From assembly GCF_000820185.1 (NCBI RefSeq), contig NZ_CDCA01000025.1, positions 1-64,000 of the forward strand: a stretch of 64,000 nt of DNA, read 5' to 3'. Positions 1 through 8,541 of the stretch are shown here, one piece after another. The DNA comes from Aeromonas tecta. GTDB taxonomy: Bacteria > Pseudomonadota > Gammaproteobacteria > Enterobacterales > Aeromonadaceae. Position 1 is the stretch's first letter; each line of letters opens with the position of its first letter. A program made the position numbers and the translations under genes. Under the pieces are notes generated by a model, which did not search any database, was not told the origin of the DNA, and saw nothing but the letters and a program-made list of their open reading frames with translations.

Positions 1-1628
1 TTGCCTGCCGTCAGCTGGACCTCGTCCCCCCGCACTTTGCCGCCTACGGTCAGGGCGTCGGCATTCACCGCAAGCTGCTGCGCAGCCACCTCGCCCCCCA
101 AGGCCGCTCGCCCAGCCTGTAGCATTGTCTTGGTACCCGATTCGCTTTTGCCTTGTGAGCCTTGCTCCCACTGGTTGCCAGCCTTGATATCCAGCGAACC
201 TGCCGAGCTCAGTACGCCATCGTTGCGACCGCTGTCACTCAGCGCTACCTCCAACGTCTGCCCACTCTTGAGGAGACCTTTATTCTCAAGGCGTTGGCCT
301 TGGACATTCAGGGTCTGTCCTGCCTGGGTCTTCCCATGATTGCGCACATTTTTTCCGACGAGGTTGACTGCGTCCCCCTGCAGATCCCCCGCTTGAACGA
401 TCTCGTCTGCCGTCAGGGCAACCCGCTTGGCTGCCATTGTGGTGCGCACGTTGATATCCCGGGCGTTGGCGTCGATAGCATCGGCTTGCACCTTGCCACC
501 CGCGAGGGTCAATCCCTCATCGGCTTGCAGTGCCAAGGCACCACCGCTGGTAAGGCTACTCTGATCGAGCTGCAGCGACTTGCCCGCAAGACGAGTGTCT
601 TGCGCGACCTGAATGTCGGCATTCTGTGCGCTCAGCGTCCCCGCTGCGCCAATCTGTGCCGGGCCGCCGGCTTGCACCTTGCCCGTCAGGGCAACATCAT
701 CCCGCCCCTCAACCCGTAGTGCGCCTGTGGAGGATGAGTCTCTCAGTCGGATCTTGCCGCTGGCATCCAGGGTCAGATCCCCTTGATTTGCCACCGTATT
801 GGCCAGATTGACCCCCACCCCCTGCTCGGTTGAGACCAGACGGATCTTCCCTACATACATGCCGCCGAGGGCCGCGGTATCGATGGCGACTTCCGGTGTC
901 GGGCCTTCCCCTGCCTGCGCCCTGATCTCCCCGGTCTGGCGGTTGACCTGATTGGCCCCGGCTATCACGTTGATATCTTTGCCATGCAAGGCCCCATTGA
1001 GCTGTACGGCTCGCGCCACCAGATCAACCGAAGCCTGACGACTGGCATCCAGCCCCTTGCCCCCCACCGTCAACGTGCCGCGTTTGACATCCAGCATCTG
1101 CAGTTGCCCTTGGGCATCCAAAACAGGCTTGCCGGTCGACAGGGTTACGGTCGGGGTATTGATGAAGCCGCAGCCATCACAGGTCAGGCCATTGGGGTTG
1201 GCCACCACCACACCCGCCTGCTGGCCTGCGACCTCGAGATAACCTTGCAGCTGGGACGGATTGACCCCGATGACTTCATTGATGATGGCACTGGCGGCCT
1301 GTCCCCCCAGGTGAGGGTTATTCTGGATGAGACCGCCCAACTGGGTCTGGGTTAACTGCCCGGTGGCATTGTTGAGAATGGCCCCCCCCTGACCGACGTT
1401 GAAATCGGTATAGAGGTTGTGAGAGATCCCGGCGCCATTTGGCGTTGAAATATCCACGATGGGCACACCGTTCCCCGCCTGGTTGAGGGTGGTATTACCG
1501 GTCGCCACCGCGATCCCCTCGGCGAAGGCAGGATGAGCGGGCTGCAGCGCCATCATCAGACACATTTGGTACACTACGGCGCGGCACACCAGGGAGAGTT
1601 GGGGTTGACGGGCAGTCATGATAGTCAT
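1..1628 (-). CDS. FHA-type two-partner secretion exoprotein (TpsA), 5' part
   Basis: An open frame starts at ATG 1628 and runs without a stop off the left edge, so only about the first 542 residues are visible. A hydrophobic signal peptide ends near AFA-EG (residues 34-38). It is followed by the haemagglutination/TPS domain with the classic NPNGLTC (144-150) and CGFINT (153-158) signatures. Repetitive beta-helix-like sequence (repeated Gly-Asn-Leu and 'LQAGG'-type turns) follows. In this family the TPS domain is recognised by the partner transporter and the beta-helix is exported to the surface as an adhesin, haemolysin or contact-dependent toxin. Its C-terminus, which would tell which, lies outside the window. 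The partner tpsB is only 11 bp upstream. The signal peptide lacks the long ESPR extension seen in FhaB. A second in-frame ATG lies at 1619. Confidence 0.9.
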   Translation of the reverse strand, partial: MTIMTARQPQLSLVCRAVVYQMCLMMALQPAHPAFAEGIAVATGNTTLNQAGNGVPIVDISTPNGAGISHNLYTDFNVGQGGAILNNATGQLTQTQLGGLIQNNPHLGGQAASAIINEVIGVNPSQLQGYLEVAGQQAGVVVANPNGLTCDGCGFINTPTVTLSTGKPVLDAQGQLQMLDVKRGTLTVGGKGLDASRQASVDLVARAVQLNGALHGKDINVIAGANQVNRQTGEIRAQAGEGPTPEVAIDTAALGGMYVGKIRLVSTEQGVGVNLANTVANQGDLTLDASGKIRLRDSSSTGALRVEGRDDVALTGKVQAGGPAQIGAAGTLSAQNADIQVAQDTRLAGKSLQLDQSSLTSGGALALQADEGLTLAGGKVQADAIDANARDINVRTTMAAKRVALTADEIVQAGDLQGDAVNLVGKNVRNHGKTQAGQTLNVQGQRLENKGLLKSGQTLEVALSDSGRNDGVLSSAGSLDIKAGNQWEQGSQGKSESGTKTMLQAGRAALGGEVAAQQLAVNADALTVGGKVRGDEVQLTAG

Positions 1629-1639
1629 CGACTTATTCC

Positions 1640-3316
1640 TTAAAACGTGACGCTGGCGCGGTAGTAGAGTACCCAGGGGTCGGGATTGAGCCAGCCGGGC
1701 GCGCTGACGGGAAACCCTATGCTGATGTTGGCGGTAAGGTGTTGATAGCGCTGTTCCCAACCGGCGGCGGTTCCCATCAGGCTGCGCCAGCTATCTTGCT
1801 GATTTCCCAAATCGACCCGGCCCATGTCCAGAGCCAGCCAGGTACGCCACTGACCAAGCCAGGTGGGTGACTGTCCCTGCCAGCTCACTTCATTACGCAG
1901 GTAGCCGCCGGTGTCTCCACTGATGCTCTGCTCCTTGAAGCCGCGTACAGAAGCCTCTCCCCCCAGAGAGAGGCGCTCCACGCTGTAGAGCACATCCGGT
2001 GACCATTGCAACGCACCCGTCGACAACCAGCCCAGATGCTCCCCCGCCGTGCTGTAACTGCCAAACAGCCCCCATTTTTCAAACTGGGCTTGGGGCAACA
2101 GAGGGGTACGACCATGGTCGCTGTCGGCGCCGAACCAGTCGGTGCCCAGGGTCAGGGCCGGGTTCAGGGTAAAGAAGTGGCGGTCGACCCGCGTCGCCAG
2201 GTTGAGTCCAAGACGAAGAGAGGAAAGCTCATAGCTGCTGCTCTCCAGCAGCTGCTCCATGATGAGGTTGCGGCTCTGACGATGAGTCATGCCAGCTACC
2301 GCCGATATCTTGCTTTCCCCATCCCGATAGAGGGTCCGGGTGAGGTTGCCGGTGACGGTGCGCGTGTCGCCCCGGCTTTCGAACACAAATCCGCGAGATT
2401 GCACGTCGTTGCGGTATTCGCTGTACTGATAACCAGCATCCAGCAGCCAATAGCCGTAGGGCAAACTCAGGCCAGCCTGCCAGGTCGCCGCATTATGGGC
2501 ATCGCGCCCGTCCGTGCTGCTGGAGGCCCCCAGGGTCCATTGATCGGCCAACGACAGCAGATCATCGGCGCTCAACGACAGCCGCCCCTGCTCTTCCCCC
2601 GTGCTCTGCTGGCCGCTGTTATCCAGATCCAGGCTCCCCTGCACGGGGAAGCCTCGCCCTCCCTTGAGGTTGACGATGGATAATCCCGCCTGGTGACCGG
2701 GTTGAATATCGAGGCGATAGGAGAGTGAACGCAGTCGGGAGAGTTGATCCACCCCCTGCTCGAGATCCCGCAGATTGAGGATCTCCCCCACCAAACCGGG
2801 GAACAGGGTTCGGGTCATGGGATCGGGTTGACCATCCACCACGATGGCCTCGATGCGCCCTTCCAATACCCCCAGCGTCAGAACGCCAGTCGCAAGATCC
2901 TGCTCCGGCAGAAAAGCCCGGCTGGTGATATAGCCCTTGGCCAGATACCACTGGCTAACGGCACGGATCAGACCGTTGATATGGGCGAGCCCCATGCAGG
3001 TATTCAGGTAGGAAGCGGTGAGGCTTGATCTCGCCTTGGCGTCCAGCACCGTGTTCCCCTCCAGGCGGATCTCGGTCACTTGGAAGCAGGGGCCACTCGC
3101 CTCGGTATCACCCGGCGTTGTTGGGGCAGGTAATGGCAACTGACGCGCCACCTCATCACGTTGCCGGGCCGCATCCTCGAGCAGAGCGCGCTGGCGCCGT
3201 TCCACATCATTTTGATCTAGCGGAGACGACAAGGGCCCAGCAGCATCGACGCCCTGAGCGAATAGCAAAAGCAACGCAACTGCGCCCGTGCGCATGCGTG
3301 AGGTGTAGCAACCCAT
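1640..3316 (-). CDS. TpsB outer-membrane transporter (ShlB/FhaC family)
   Basis: This is the two-partner secretion pore that exports the adjacent TpsA protein across the outer membrane. I chose ATG 3316, which puts a signal peptide (MGCYTSRMRTGAVALLLLF...) at the N-terminus and gives 558 residues, normal for the family. An alternative start at 3361 adds 15 residues with no signal character. After the signal peptide comes a charged linker, then a POTRA region beginning near 'CFQVTEIRLEGN'. The rest is a 16-strand-type beta-barrel containing the conserved VRGF motif of the L6 loop and ending in Phe, as outer-membrane barrels do. It lies 11 bp ahead of tpsA, so the two are surely co-transcribed. 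Confidence 0.92.
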   Translation of the reverse strand: MGCYTSRMRTGAVALLLLFAQGVDAAGPLSSPLDQNDVERRQRALLEDAARQRDEVARQLPLPAPTTPGDTEASGPCFQVTEIRLEGNTVLDAKARSSLTASYLNTCMGLAHINGLIRAVSQWYLAKGYITSRAFLPEQDLATGVLTLGVLEGRIEAIVVDGQPDPMTRTLFPGLVGEILNLRDLEQGVDQLSRLRSLSYRLDIQPGHQAGLSIVNLKGGRGFPVQGSLDLDNSGQQSTGEEQGRLSLSADDLLSLADQWTLGASSSTDGRDAHNAATWQAGLSLPYGYWLLDAGYQYSEYRNDVQSRGFVFESRGDTRTVTGNLTRTLYRDGESKISAVAGMTHRQSRNLIMEQLLESSSYELSSLRLGLNLATRVDRHFFTLNPALTLGTDWFGADSDHGRTPLLPQAQFEKWGLFGSYSTAGEHLGWLSTGALQWSPDVLYSVERLSLGGEASVRGFKEQSISGDTGGYLRNEVSWQGQSPTWLGQWRTWLALDMGRVDLGNQQDSWRSLMGTAAGWEQRYQHLTANISIGFPVSAPGWLNPDPWVLYYRASVTF

Positions 3317-3412
3317 GGTGATGAATCTTCTAATTATTTTTAGTGCCACCTTGTCGTGCACCAGAAACTCGAATTGGTTTCTTTATGAACACGAAAGACC
3401 TGAACGGGGCGG

Positions 3413-3418
3413 ATTATA
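3413..3418 (-). promoter_or_regulatory. Candidate -10 box of the tpsBA operon
   Basis: A perfect TATAAT lies on the minus strand about 100 bp upstream of the tpsB start. No good -35 is seen 16-18 bp upstream of it, which suggests activator dependence. An inverted repeat (3459-3491) sits about 41 bp further upstream. This is a pattern call only. Confidence 0.4.
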
Positions 3419-3458
3419 CAGAAGGGAATATTGGGTGCGACACTTTTTGTCTTATTCA

Positions 3459-3491
3459 TGTGATGCCGATCTCATCGACTCGGACATCACA
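3459..3491. promoter_or_regulatory. Inverted repeat upstream of tpsB
   Basis: TGTGATGCCGA (3459-3469) is the near-perfect inverse of TCGGACATCACA (3480-3491), with one bulged base and a 10-base centre. It is placed like an activator or repressor operator for the tpsBA promoter. The half-site TGTGATG recalls CRP, but the spacing between halves is too long for a single CRP site. The rest of the 3317-3706 interval holds no gene I can support. Confidence 0.4.
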
Positions 3492-3604
3492 CTTCACTGC
3501 CAATAATTATTTAACTTCAGGATCGAAATGAGAGGGTTCTAGATCTTCTGGGCAACATGTGGGTTACCCTTTGCATCACCATTTGGGATTCAAACTCCAG
3601 ATAT

Positions 3605-3629
3605 AAAAATAGGGGCTACCCAAGCCCCT
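3605..3629 (-). terminator. Rho-independent terminator of the exoU-chaperone operon
   Basis: Stem AGGGGCT (3611-3617) pairs with AGCCCCT (3623-3629) around a 5-base loop. On the minus strand it is followed by ATTTTTATAT. It lies about 80 bp past the chaperone stop. Confidence 0.75.
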
Positions 3630-3706
3630 TATTTAAATATATTTCGTTACCACTTGATAAAGCTCAACATCACTGAAACACAAAACAACCAAATAAGAAT
3701 CATCAT

Positions 3707-4105
3707 CTAAACAAACATATTGTTTTTTTGAATTGGAATATCTTCTTCTGGTTCTTGCAGCAGAGGTAACAGCGAGCAGTATGCACTGTGGAGCAAATCA
3801 CAAGCAGATTGACATGCCTCAGGGCTGGCCAATTCCTCTAAAGGCAGCCATAACAACAGCTTGCCGCTGCTATCAGCCGTCAGCCTGGTTGGTTGCAGCG
3901 CCGACATCGGGCTGTTGACCTGCAGCAGCAACAGCATGACCCCCGAGAGTCCATTCGAGGGCAAGGGAGCCATCGGCAGCGCCAGCACATACTGATCTCC
4001 CATTCTCTCGAGCCACAACTCTGGCGATGACTCAAACCGGATGCGCCGGCTCTCACCGGCTGCGGGCAGGGTCTGCCCCAACCCCTTTAGCCATTCAATC
4101 AGCAT
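3707..4105 (-). CDS. SpcU-like type III secretion chaperone
   Basis: A small acidic protein of 132 residues, directly downstream of the ExoU-like effector. I chose ATG 4105 because AAGGAG lies five bases upstream and overlaps the effector's stop codon; a longer frame from 4171 would lie inside the effector gene. The fold is consistent with the CesT/Tir-type class I chaperones: an alpha-beta arrangement with 'LWLERMGDQYVLALPM' and 'LLLWLPLEELASPEA' segments. Size and position match SpcU of Pseudomonas (137 residues), which binds ExoU in the cytoplasm and guides it to the secretion apparatus. Assignment rests mainly on context and size. The 3' end is followed by a terminator, so the effector and chaperone form a two-gene operon. 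Confidence 0.75.
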   Translation of the reverse strand: MLIEWLKGLGQTLPAAGESRRIRFESSPELWLERMGDQYVLALPMAPLPSNGLSGVMLLLLQVNSPMSALQPTRLTADSSGKLLLWLPLEELASPEACQSACDLLHSAYCSLLPLLQEPEEDIPIQKNNMFV

Positions 4106-4107
4106 GC

Positions 4108-6117
4108 TTACTCCTTCATCATCCAGGCTTGAGCCTGGCTGACTGTGGTAGAAGAGCGAGGTTTGCTCCAAGGTTTGTTGCGAGCACCGTAATTATCTGC
4201 CAGCTCTTTCAGAGCTATGTTCACCTCGGACGGCGTCTTCGCATTCACCAGCGCATGCTCTGTCTGGCGCAGCAATGCCACGTTACTGTCCGGTTGCCCT
4301 GGGCGGAACAGGGAGGGATAAATCACCTCATGAATGATGTTGTGTGCCACCGTCATCACCTCACGGTGTCTTGCCTCACCTTTGCTCTGATCCAATATGG
4401 GGAATTGGCCCGCTGGACTAGCCGCATTGAGCAAGCGAGCCAGCGCTGTGTTATCCGCTTGGTTGAACTGAGCCACGAGCCAGTCTCGACGAGCCGGGGA
4501 ATTGGCCAGTGAATCTAGTTGCTCGAGCGCATTGGATAATGAGCCAGACAGCTCCAACCGGGCAGATGGGTCCTGACTCAATACAGATACCACTATGACA
4601 GAAAGCTGCTCCTGAGCCGTCTGTTGAAAACGAACGGTTTCTTGTATCTCAGCATTACCTTCCAGAGCAACGGCCGCAAAGTCCCGCTCCGGCAGGGCCA
4701 GCAAGGCTGACTCCAGATCGTTGAACTGATATTGCTGCCGATCGCTCGCCCTGCCCTCCAGATGCCCCGTCACCGCATCAGCCAACTTGTCTTGCAAATG
4801 CTGTTTGTCGGCCTCACTCATGGTGAAATTAAGCGTGCCACTCAGAGTGCCTGTGAAGTCGCCACGCTCGGTTTTGAGCGGCACTGTCACCATCTGATCG
4901 GCAAATGCGGCCAGTCCTTTGGTTTGCAACGCCGAGCGAGCCCCGACCGGCGCACCCACCACCCAATCCGCAATGGCGCCTTTGCGAGTCCCCCGCTCGG
5001 CGGGTTCGTCACTGCCCCCCTCGAATTTCAGGATCAGATTGTCATGCTCAGAAATGGGCGATCGCCCGACAGTGGGATTGATTAACTCAGGGACTGGGAC
5101 ATTGAGCATGACGCCGCCATCTTGCAATGACAGTTGTTCGCCTTTCATCAAGAAGGGTTGATGCTGTTCCTCAGGGCGACTAAATACCACAGGGAAAGAA
5201 CCAGAAATATGAGCAGCACGAGCAATTTCCATGTTCGGTGTCAGACTGGCATTGAACAGGATCATTTGCGGGCGGCCATCGAACATGCCGGTTCCCGTGA
5301 TATTCAACTCCTTGATGGCCGGAATGTGGCGATTGAGCAGCGCCAAATCACCGAAAGTCACTCCACCACCTTGCTGCAGACGTTGCCGGATGGCGGCAAT
5401 CTCGGGTCTGGAATTCAGCTCAGGGTGCGCGCCAAGCTGGGCCAATACGGAGCGGCTCGACTCCTGTTTAAGTGTCTTCTCGAGGGGGGCTGCTTCGGAC
5501 TGCAGGCGGGGCAAGATGTTGCAAAGCAATTGCACGAAGCTACCCAACTTGCTGAGTTTTATCTTATCGAGAAGTCCGGCGATCGTCTTGCCATTTTCCC
5601 CACTCAGATGTTGAGCCAGCCTGATGTTTTTCACTGGGGAATCGAGCAAATCAATGAGATCCATCTTATCGGACAGGCTCTTGAACTTATCGGCATTCAT
5701 CCCCGCCGCGAGCAAAGACGCCGTAATCGCCCCGGCGGAGGAACCGGACAGAGTACGGACCTCGGCTAACTTGCCCTGCTGCTCCAACGCCTTGATAGCG
5801 CCCGGATAGGCCGCGCCCTTGGCCCCACCACCACTCAGTACCAGGCTGGTGAGCGGAGGATGTTGCAGTGTAACGGAGGTAGAGCCGTCCTGATGACGAG
5901 CGATACTCACCTGACGTGGCCCACAGGCTTCGCAGATAGACTCCCCCTTGGATGGCTCCACAACAGGTGCATTGCTGACTCGCACCTGAGGAGTGACGGG
6001 GATGCCACCCAGGTTGGCAGCCAGACTGGGCGCACTTCCTTGTTGTTCGCTGGGACTGATTTCTGATACCCCCGTAGGGGGAGTGGTGGTGAATTTAGGT
6101 GCTTGTTGGATCTGCAT
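4108..6117 (-). CDS. exoU: ExoU-like patatin phospholipase A2 effector
   Basis: This 669-residue protein matches the plan of Pseudomonas ExoU (687 residues). An N-terminal segment of about 85 residues would carry the secretion signal and chaperone-binding site. A patatin domain follows, with the oxyanion glycine loop GGGAKG (96-101), the nucleophile motif GSSAG (125-129, Ser127) and the catalytic DGG (333-335, Asp333). The glycine-loop-to-Ser distance (31) equals that recalled for ExoU. The C-terminal third is helical, as in the membrane-targeting domain of ExoU. Injected ExoU is activated by host ubiquitin, cleaves phospholipids and lyses cells; that this protein does the same is inference. 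It has its own ExsA-type promoter, a good ribosome site (AGGAG) and a chaperone gene directly behind it. It sits between ascL and the tps genes. Confidence 0.9.
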   Translation of the reverse strand: MQIQQAPKFTTTPPTGVSEISPSEQQGSAPSLAANLGGIPVTPQVRVSNAPVVEPSKGESICEACGPRQVSIARHQDGSTSVTLQHPPLTSLVLSGGGAKGAAYPGAIKALEQQGKLAEVRTLSGSSAGAITASLLAAGMNADKFKSLSDKMDLIDLLDSPVKNIRLAQHLSGENGKTIAGLLDKIKLSKLGSFVQLLCNILPRLQSEAAPLEKTLKQESSRSVLAQLGAHPELNSRPEIAAIRQRLQQGGGVTFGDLALLNRHIPAIKELNITGTGMFDGRPQMILFNASLTPNMEIARAAHISGSFPVVFSRPEEQHQPFLMKGEQLSLQDGGVMLNVPVPELINPTVGRSPISEHDNLILKFEGGSDEPAERGTRKGAIADWVVGAPVGARSALQTKGLAAFADQMVTVPLKTERGDFTGTLSGTLNFTMSEADKQHLQDKLADAVTGHLEGRASDRQQYQFNDLESALLALPERDFAAVALEGNAEIQETVRFQQTAQEQLSVIVVSVLSQDPSARLELSGSLSNALEQLDSLANSPARRDWLVAQFNQADNTALARLLNAASPAGQFPILDQSKGEARHREVMTVAHNIIHEVIYPSLFRPGQPDSNVALLRQTEHALVNAKTPSEVNIALKELADNYGARNKPWSKPRSSTTVSQAQAWMMKE

Positions 6118-6149
6118 AAGATGTCTCCTGTCATGGTGGATATGTGCCC

Positions 6150-6198
6150 ATTCTAAGGAGACTCATGATGGTCGTTTGGCAACATCGGCCGCTATTTT
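6150..6198 (-). promoter_or_regulatory. ExsA-type promoter of exoU
   Basis: Minus strand: A-tract AAAA (6195-6198), GGC (6188-6190), six bases, TGCCA (6177-6181), 21 bases, then TAGAAT (6150-6155). The same A-tract/GnC-N6-TGnnA-N21 layout is found before exsC, aopN and ascN and, with one mismatch, before exsD. This is the documented architecture of ExsA-dependent promoters in Pseudomonas. The -10 box is 33 bases from the exoU start codon. Confidence 0.7.
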
Positions 6199-6218
6199 AT
6201 CAATGCCGCATTTTATTT

Positions 6219-6851
6219 TTACGAATGTGCTCCGGCTCGTTCAAACGCTTCAGCCATGGCTCGCGACAGCGCTTCCAACTGGCCATCGAGGCTGGCATCA
6301 ATGATCCCCACTTCGGTTTCGAGAATGCAGCCCCCCTGATCGAGCCGGGCATCCGCCGATATCTCCAGGTAGCCTATCTCGGGGAAGTCTTTGTGCACCT
6401 TGGCTATCTGGTCACGCACTGCCTGCACCTGATCTGGATGTACCCGGATAGTCACCTGTTTCTGGTTGCTCACCAGGGAGAGCGCCTCGCGCACTACCTT
6501 GAGCGTGAGCGCGACCTGATCGTAATCGTGCAGGATTTTACGCACCGCTTGCAGCACCACCTCACTCATCTGCCGCTCGACCGTGCGGTAGTATTCTTGA
6601 CACTGCAACTGGGTCTGATGAACCAGTACTGCCTGCTCACAACGTGCCGACTCAACACCGGCCTGCCAGCCGAGCGTTTTTTGCTGCTCGTACACGGCTC
6701 GAGCCTCCTGCACTATATCGGCCGCCTGAGCTCGGGCCGCCTCCACTAGCGCCTGTGCGCTCAGATAGGATTGGTAATCCTGACTGCGCAAAATACGCTG
6801 GCTCGGGGCCAACTGCAGGTGCTCACTCTTTATTTCAACAAATGGCAGCAT
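6219..6851 (-). CDS. ascL: T3SS ATPase stator AscL (SctL/YscL)
   Basis: HrpE/YscL-family protein of 210 residues that holds the AscN ATPase to the cytoplasmic sorting platform (AscK, AscQ) and restrains its activity. The start is ATG 6851 (MLPFVEIKSEH); the upstream 25 residues of the longer frame belong to the end of ascK. A long alpha-helical, Ala- and Gln-rich segment (about 40-110) is followed by the alpha-beta domain shared with FliH and V-type ATPase E subunits. It is the last gene of the exsD-ascB-L operon. The order J-K-L is as in Yersinia and Pseudomonas. Confidence 0.93.
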   Translation of the reverse strand: MLPFVEIKSEHLQLAPSQRILRSQDYQSYLSAQALVEAARAQAADIVQEARAVYEQQKTLGWQAGVESARCEQAVLVHQTQLQCQEYYRTVERQMSEVVLQAVRKILHDYDQVALTLKVVREALSLVSNQKQVTIRVHPDQVQAVRDQIAKVHKDFPEIGYLEISADARLDQGGCILETEVGIIDASLDGQLEALSRAMAEAFERAGAHS

Positions 6852-7456
6852 TGTGGGGTTACCTGTTTGGCAATCTTGAGACAAAGCGCTTGGGCCAGCG
6901 GTTGCTGATCGGCGCCCAGACACCATGATGAATCTCGCGTCGCGGGGGGAAGTCGCAGAGCGAGGCGACGAGCCCAGTCAGGATCCGCCTCTCCTGCTGC
7001 CGCCAACCAGAACTGCAACCCGGCCTCTTCCAAATACGCCGCATCAAGTTGATCCGGCAGCGGCCGTTGCCACCCCACCGGCCAGGGCCCAATCAGGAGA
7101 TCGAGCTGGGAGAGCAGGGCCCTGTGCCCCTCTTCACCCAACAGGGCAATAATCTGGCGCAAAACGGGCGCGAGCACACTATGCCGGATCGCCTCACCAT
7201 GCAGCACGGCGCCGAGACGGCGTAATACCGAGGTGAGTTCAATCTGGGGGAAAAGTGCCACGCCCCCCAGAAGAGCAGGCATTTCGTAACCGATACCTAA
7301 TGCCAGCTCATCCAGCAGGGCGCCATTGATCGCGGGGTGAGTCCGCCAGTCAGGCAGGGGACCAAGCAACCAGCGCCATGGGTGGGGCATGTGATCTTCA
7401 TGCAGATAACTGGCAGGGCAAAAGCGCAGCTGGTAGGGGGTCAGACCGACGGCCAT
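6830..7456 (-). CDS. ascK: T3SS sorting-platform protein AscK (SctK/YscK)
   Basis: YscK/PscK-family cytoplasmic protein of 208 residues that links the AscQ-L-N complex to the AscD ring. I start it at ATG 7456 ([12 protein letters not shown]), whose A is the last base of the ascJ TGA stop (TGATG), a sign of translational coupling. Its 3' end overlaps ascL by 22 bases. The sequence is rich in Leu, Trp and Pro with no membrane segment. The family is poorly conserved, so position between J and L carries much of the call. Confidence 0.9.
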   Translation of the reverse strand: MAVGLTPYQLRFCPASYLHEDHMPHPWRWLLGPLPDWRTHPAINGALLDELALGIGYEMPALLGGVALFPQIELTSVLRRLGAVLHGEAIRHSVLAPVLRQIIALLGEEGHRALLSQLDLLIGPWPVGWQRPLPDQLDAAYLEEAGLQFWLAAAGEADPDWARRLALRLPPATRDSSWCLGADQQPLAQALCLKIAKQVTPQCCHLLK

Positions 7457-8193
7457 CAGCGACTCCGGCTCCGATGCCACATGTATTGCGCCAGATTGGT
7501 CGTCACCACCAGTGTCAGCAGTAGTGCAATCAGACCAGCCAGACGCCACTTAGATCCCTCGCTGACCTCAATGGAGAAGAGGCTAGTGTTGCGTGCCATC
7601 AGCGGCATCTGACGGATATCGGCAGAGGGAACCAGCACCACACTGATCCTGTCGTAGGCCAGCCCCTCGATGCTGTTGTTGACTAGCTGCTTGATCTGCG
7701 GAATATAAGTGTCCAACTGGATATCTGCGGCATGCTTGATAAAGACGGACGCCGAGGCGGGGGATGGCTTCTTGTTAATCCCCTCATTGCCCTCCGGCAA
7801 CACCACATGCACCCTGGCCACCAGTACCCCGTCTATTTCGGAGAGGGTATGGGAGATTTCCTGAGCCTTGGCATAGTTGAGGCGGGCCCGCTCTTCGGTT
7901 GGCGAGGAGATAAGGCCATCTTTGGGAAACACATCCTGCAAGGTAGAGAAACTTTCGCGCGGGTATCCCTTGCGCTTGAGCGTCTCGATGGCCTGCGCCA
8001 CATCAGACTGCTCCACTAGCAATTTGACCTGACCATCCTTGTCCGGCTGCTTATCAGAAGAAATCCCTTCGGTTTGCAACAGCGCCAGCATTTCGTTACC
8101 TTCTTTCTGGCTGATCCCGGTATAGAGCTCCACTTTGCAGCCACTGAGCAGCAGAGAGGTGAACAACACCCCTATCAGCATCGATTTCTTCAC
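7456..8193 (-). CDS. ascJ: T3SS inner-membrane ring lipoprotein AscJ (SctJ)
   Basis: YscJ/PrgK-family lipoprotein of 245 residues. A signal sequence ends in the lipobox LLSGC (Cys19). Two ring-building modules follow, then a C-terminal transmembrane helix (about 216-238) and a short basic tail. It forms the inner ring of the basal body together with AscD. It precedes ascK with a TGATG overlap and follows ascI by six bases. Length and domain order are those of YscJ. Confidence 0.97.
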   Translation of the reverse strand: MKKSMLIGVLFTSLLLSGCKVELYTGISQKEGNEMLALLQTEGISSDKQPDKDGQVKLLVEQSDVAQAIETLKRKGYPRESFSTLQDVFPKDGLISSPTEERARLNYAKAQEISHTLSEIDGVLVARVHVVLPEGNEGINKKPSPASASVFIKHAADIQLDTYIPQIKQLVNNSIEGLAYDRISVVLVPSADIRQMPLMARNTSLFSIEVSEGSKWRLAGLIALLLTLVVTTNLAQYMWHRSRSR

Positions 8194-8199
8194 ACTACC

Positions 8200-8541
8200 T
8201 CACTGGGTCTTCAACAGGGTTTCTACGTTCTGGCTCATCTTGCCAACCGTCTTGGCAATCAGCTCTTCCTGCATAGTGATACGCATCAGCGACCACTGCA
8301 TCTGCATCAGGCTGTTGGGGTCATCCCCAGGCGTGGCCAGCTCAGCCTCAAGGCTCTTCTTGGCCTCGGTAAACTGCTGCTTTATTTCTCCCAGCTCGCC
8401 TAGCAGGGAGCCACCGAGCCCCTGTGACGAGCCTCCCATCACCTGTTCGAAGCTGGCCACATGGGAAGAGGAGGCATCTACCGTTTTCAACTCATCCAGG
8501 CTGGTTACCACCGCCTGAGCAGACTGAGTAATCTCCATCAC
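8200..8541 (-). CDS. ascI: T3SS inner rod protein AscI (SctI)
   Basis: A 113-residue YscI-family protein forming the rod or adapter between the export gate and the needle. The C-terminal amphipathic helix (SLMRITMQEELIAKTVGKM) is typical of the family. The start overlaps the end of ascH by four bases (ATGA). Two consecutive Met codons make the exact start uncertain by one residue. Confidence 0.93.
   Translation of the reverse strand: MMEITQSAQAVVTSLDELKTVDASSSHVASFEQVMGGSSQGLGGSLLGELGEIKQQFTEAKKSLEAELATPGDDPNSLMQMQWSLMRITMQEELIAKTVGKMSQNVETLLKTQ

Noticed and set aside
1..811. Plus-strand frames in the first 800 bases
   Set aside because: They are shadows of the FHA-type exoprotein, which is open across the whole segment on the minus strand with diagnostic TPS motifs.
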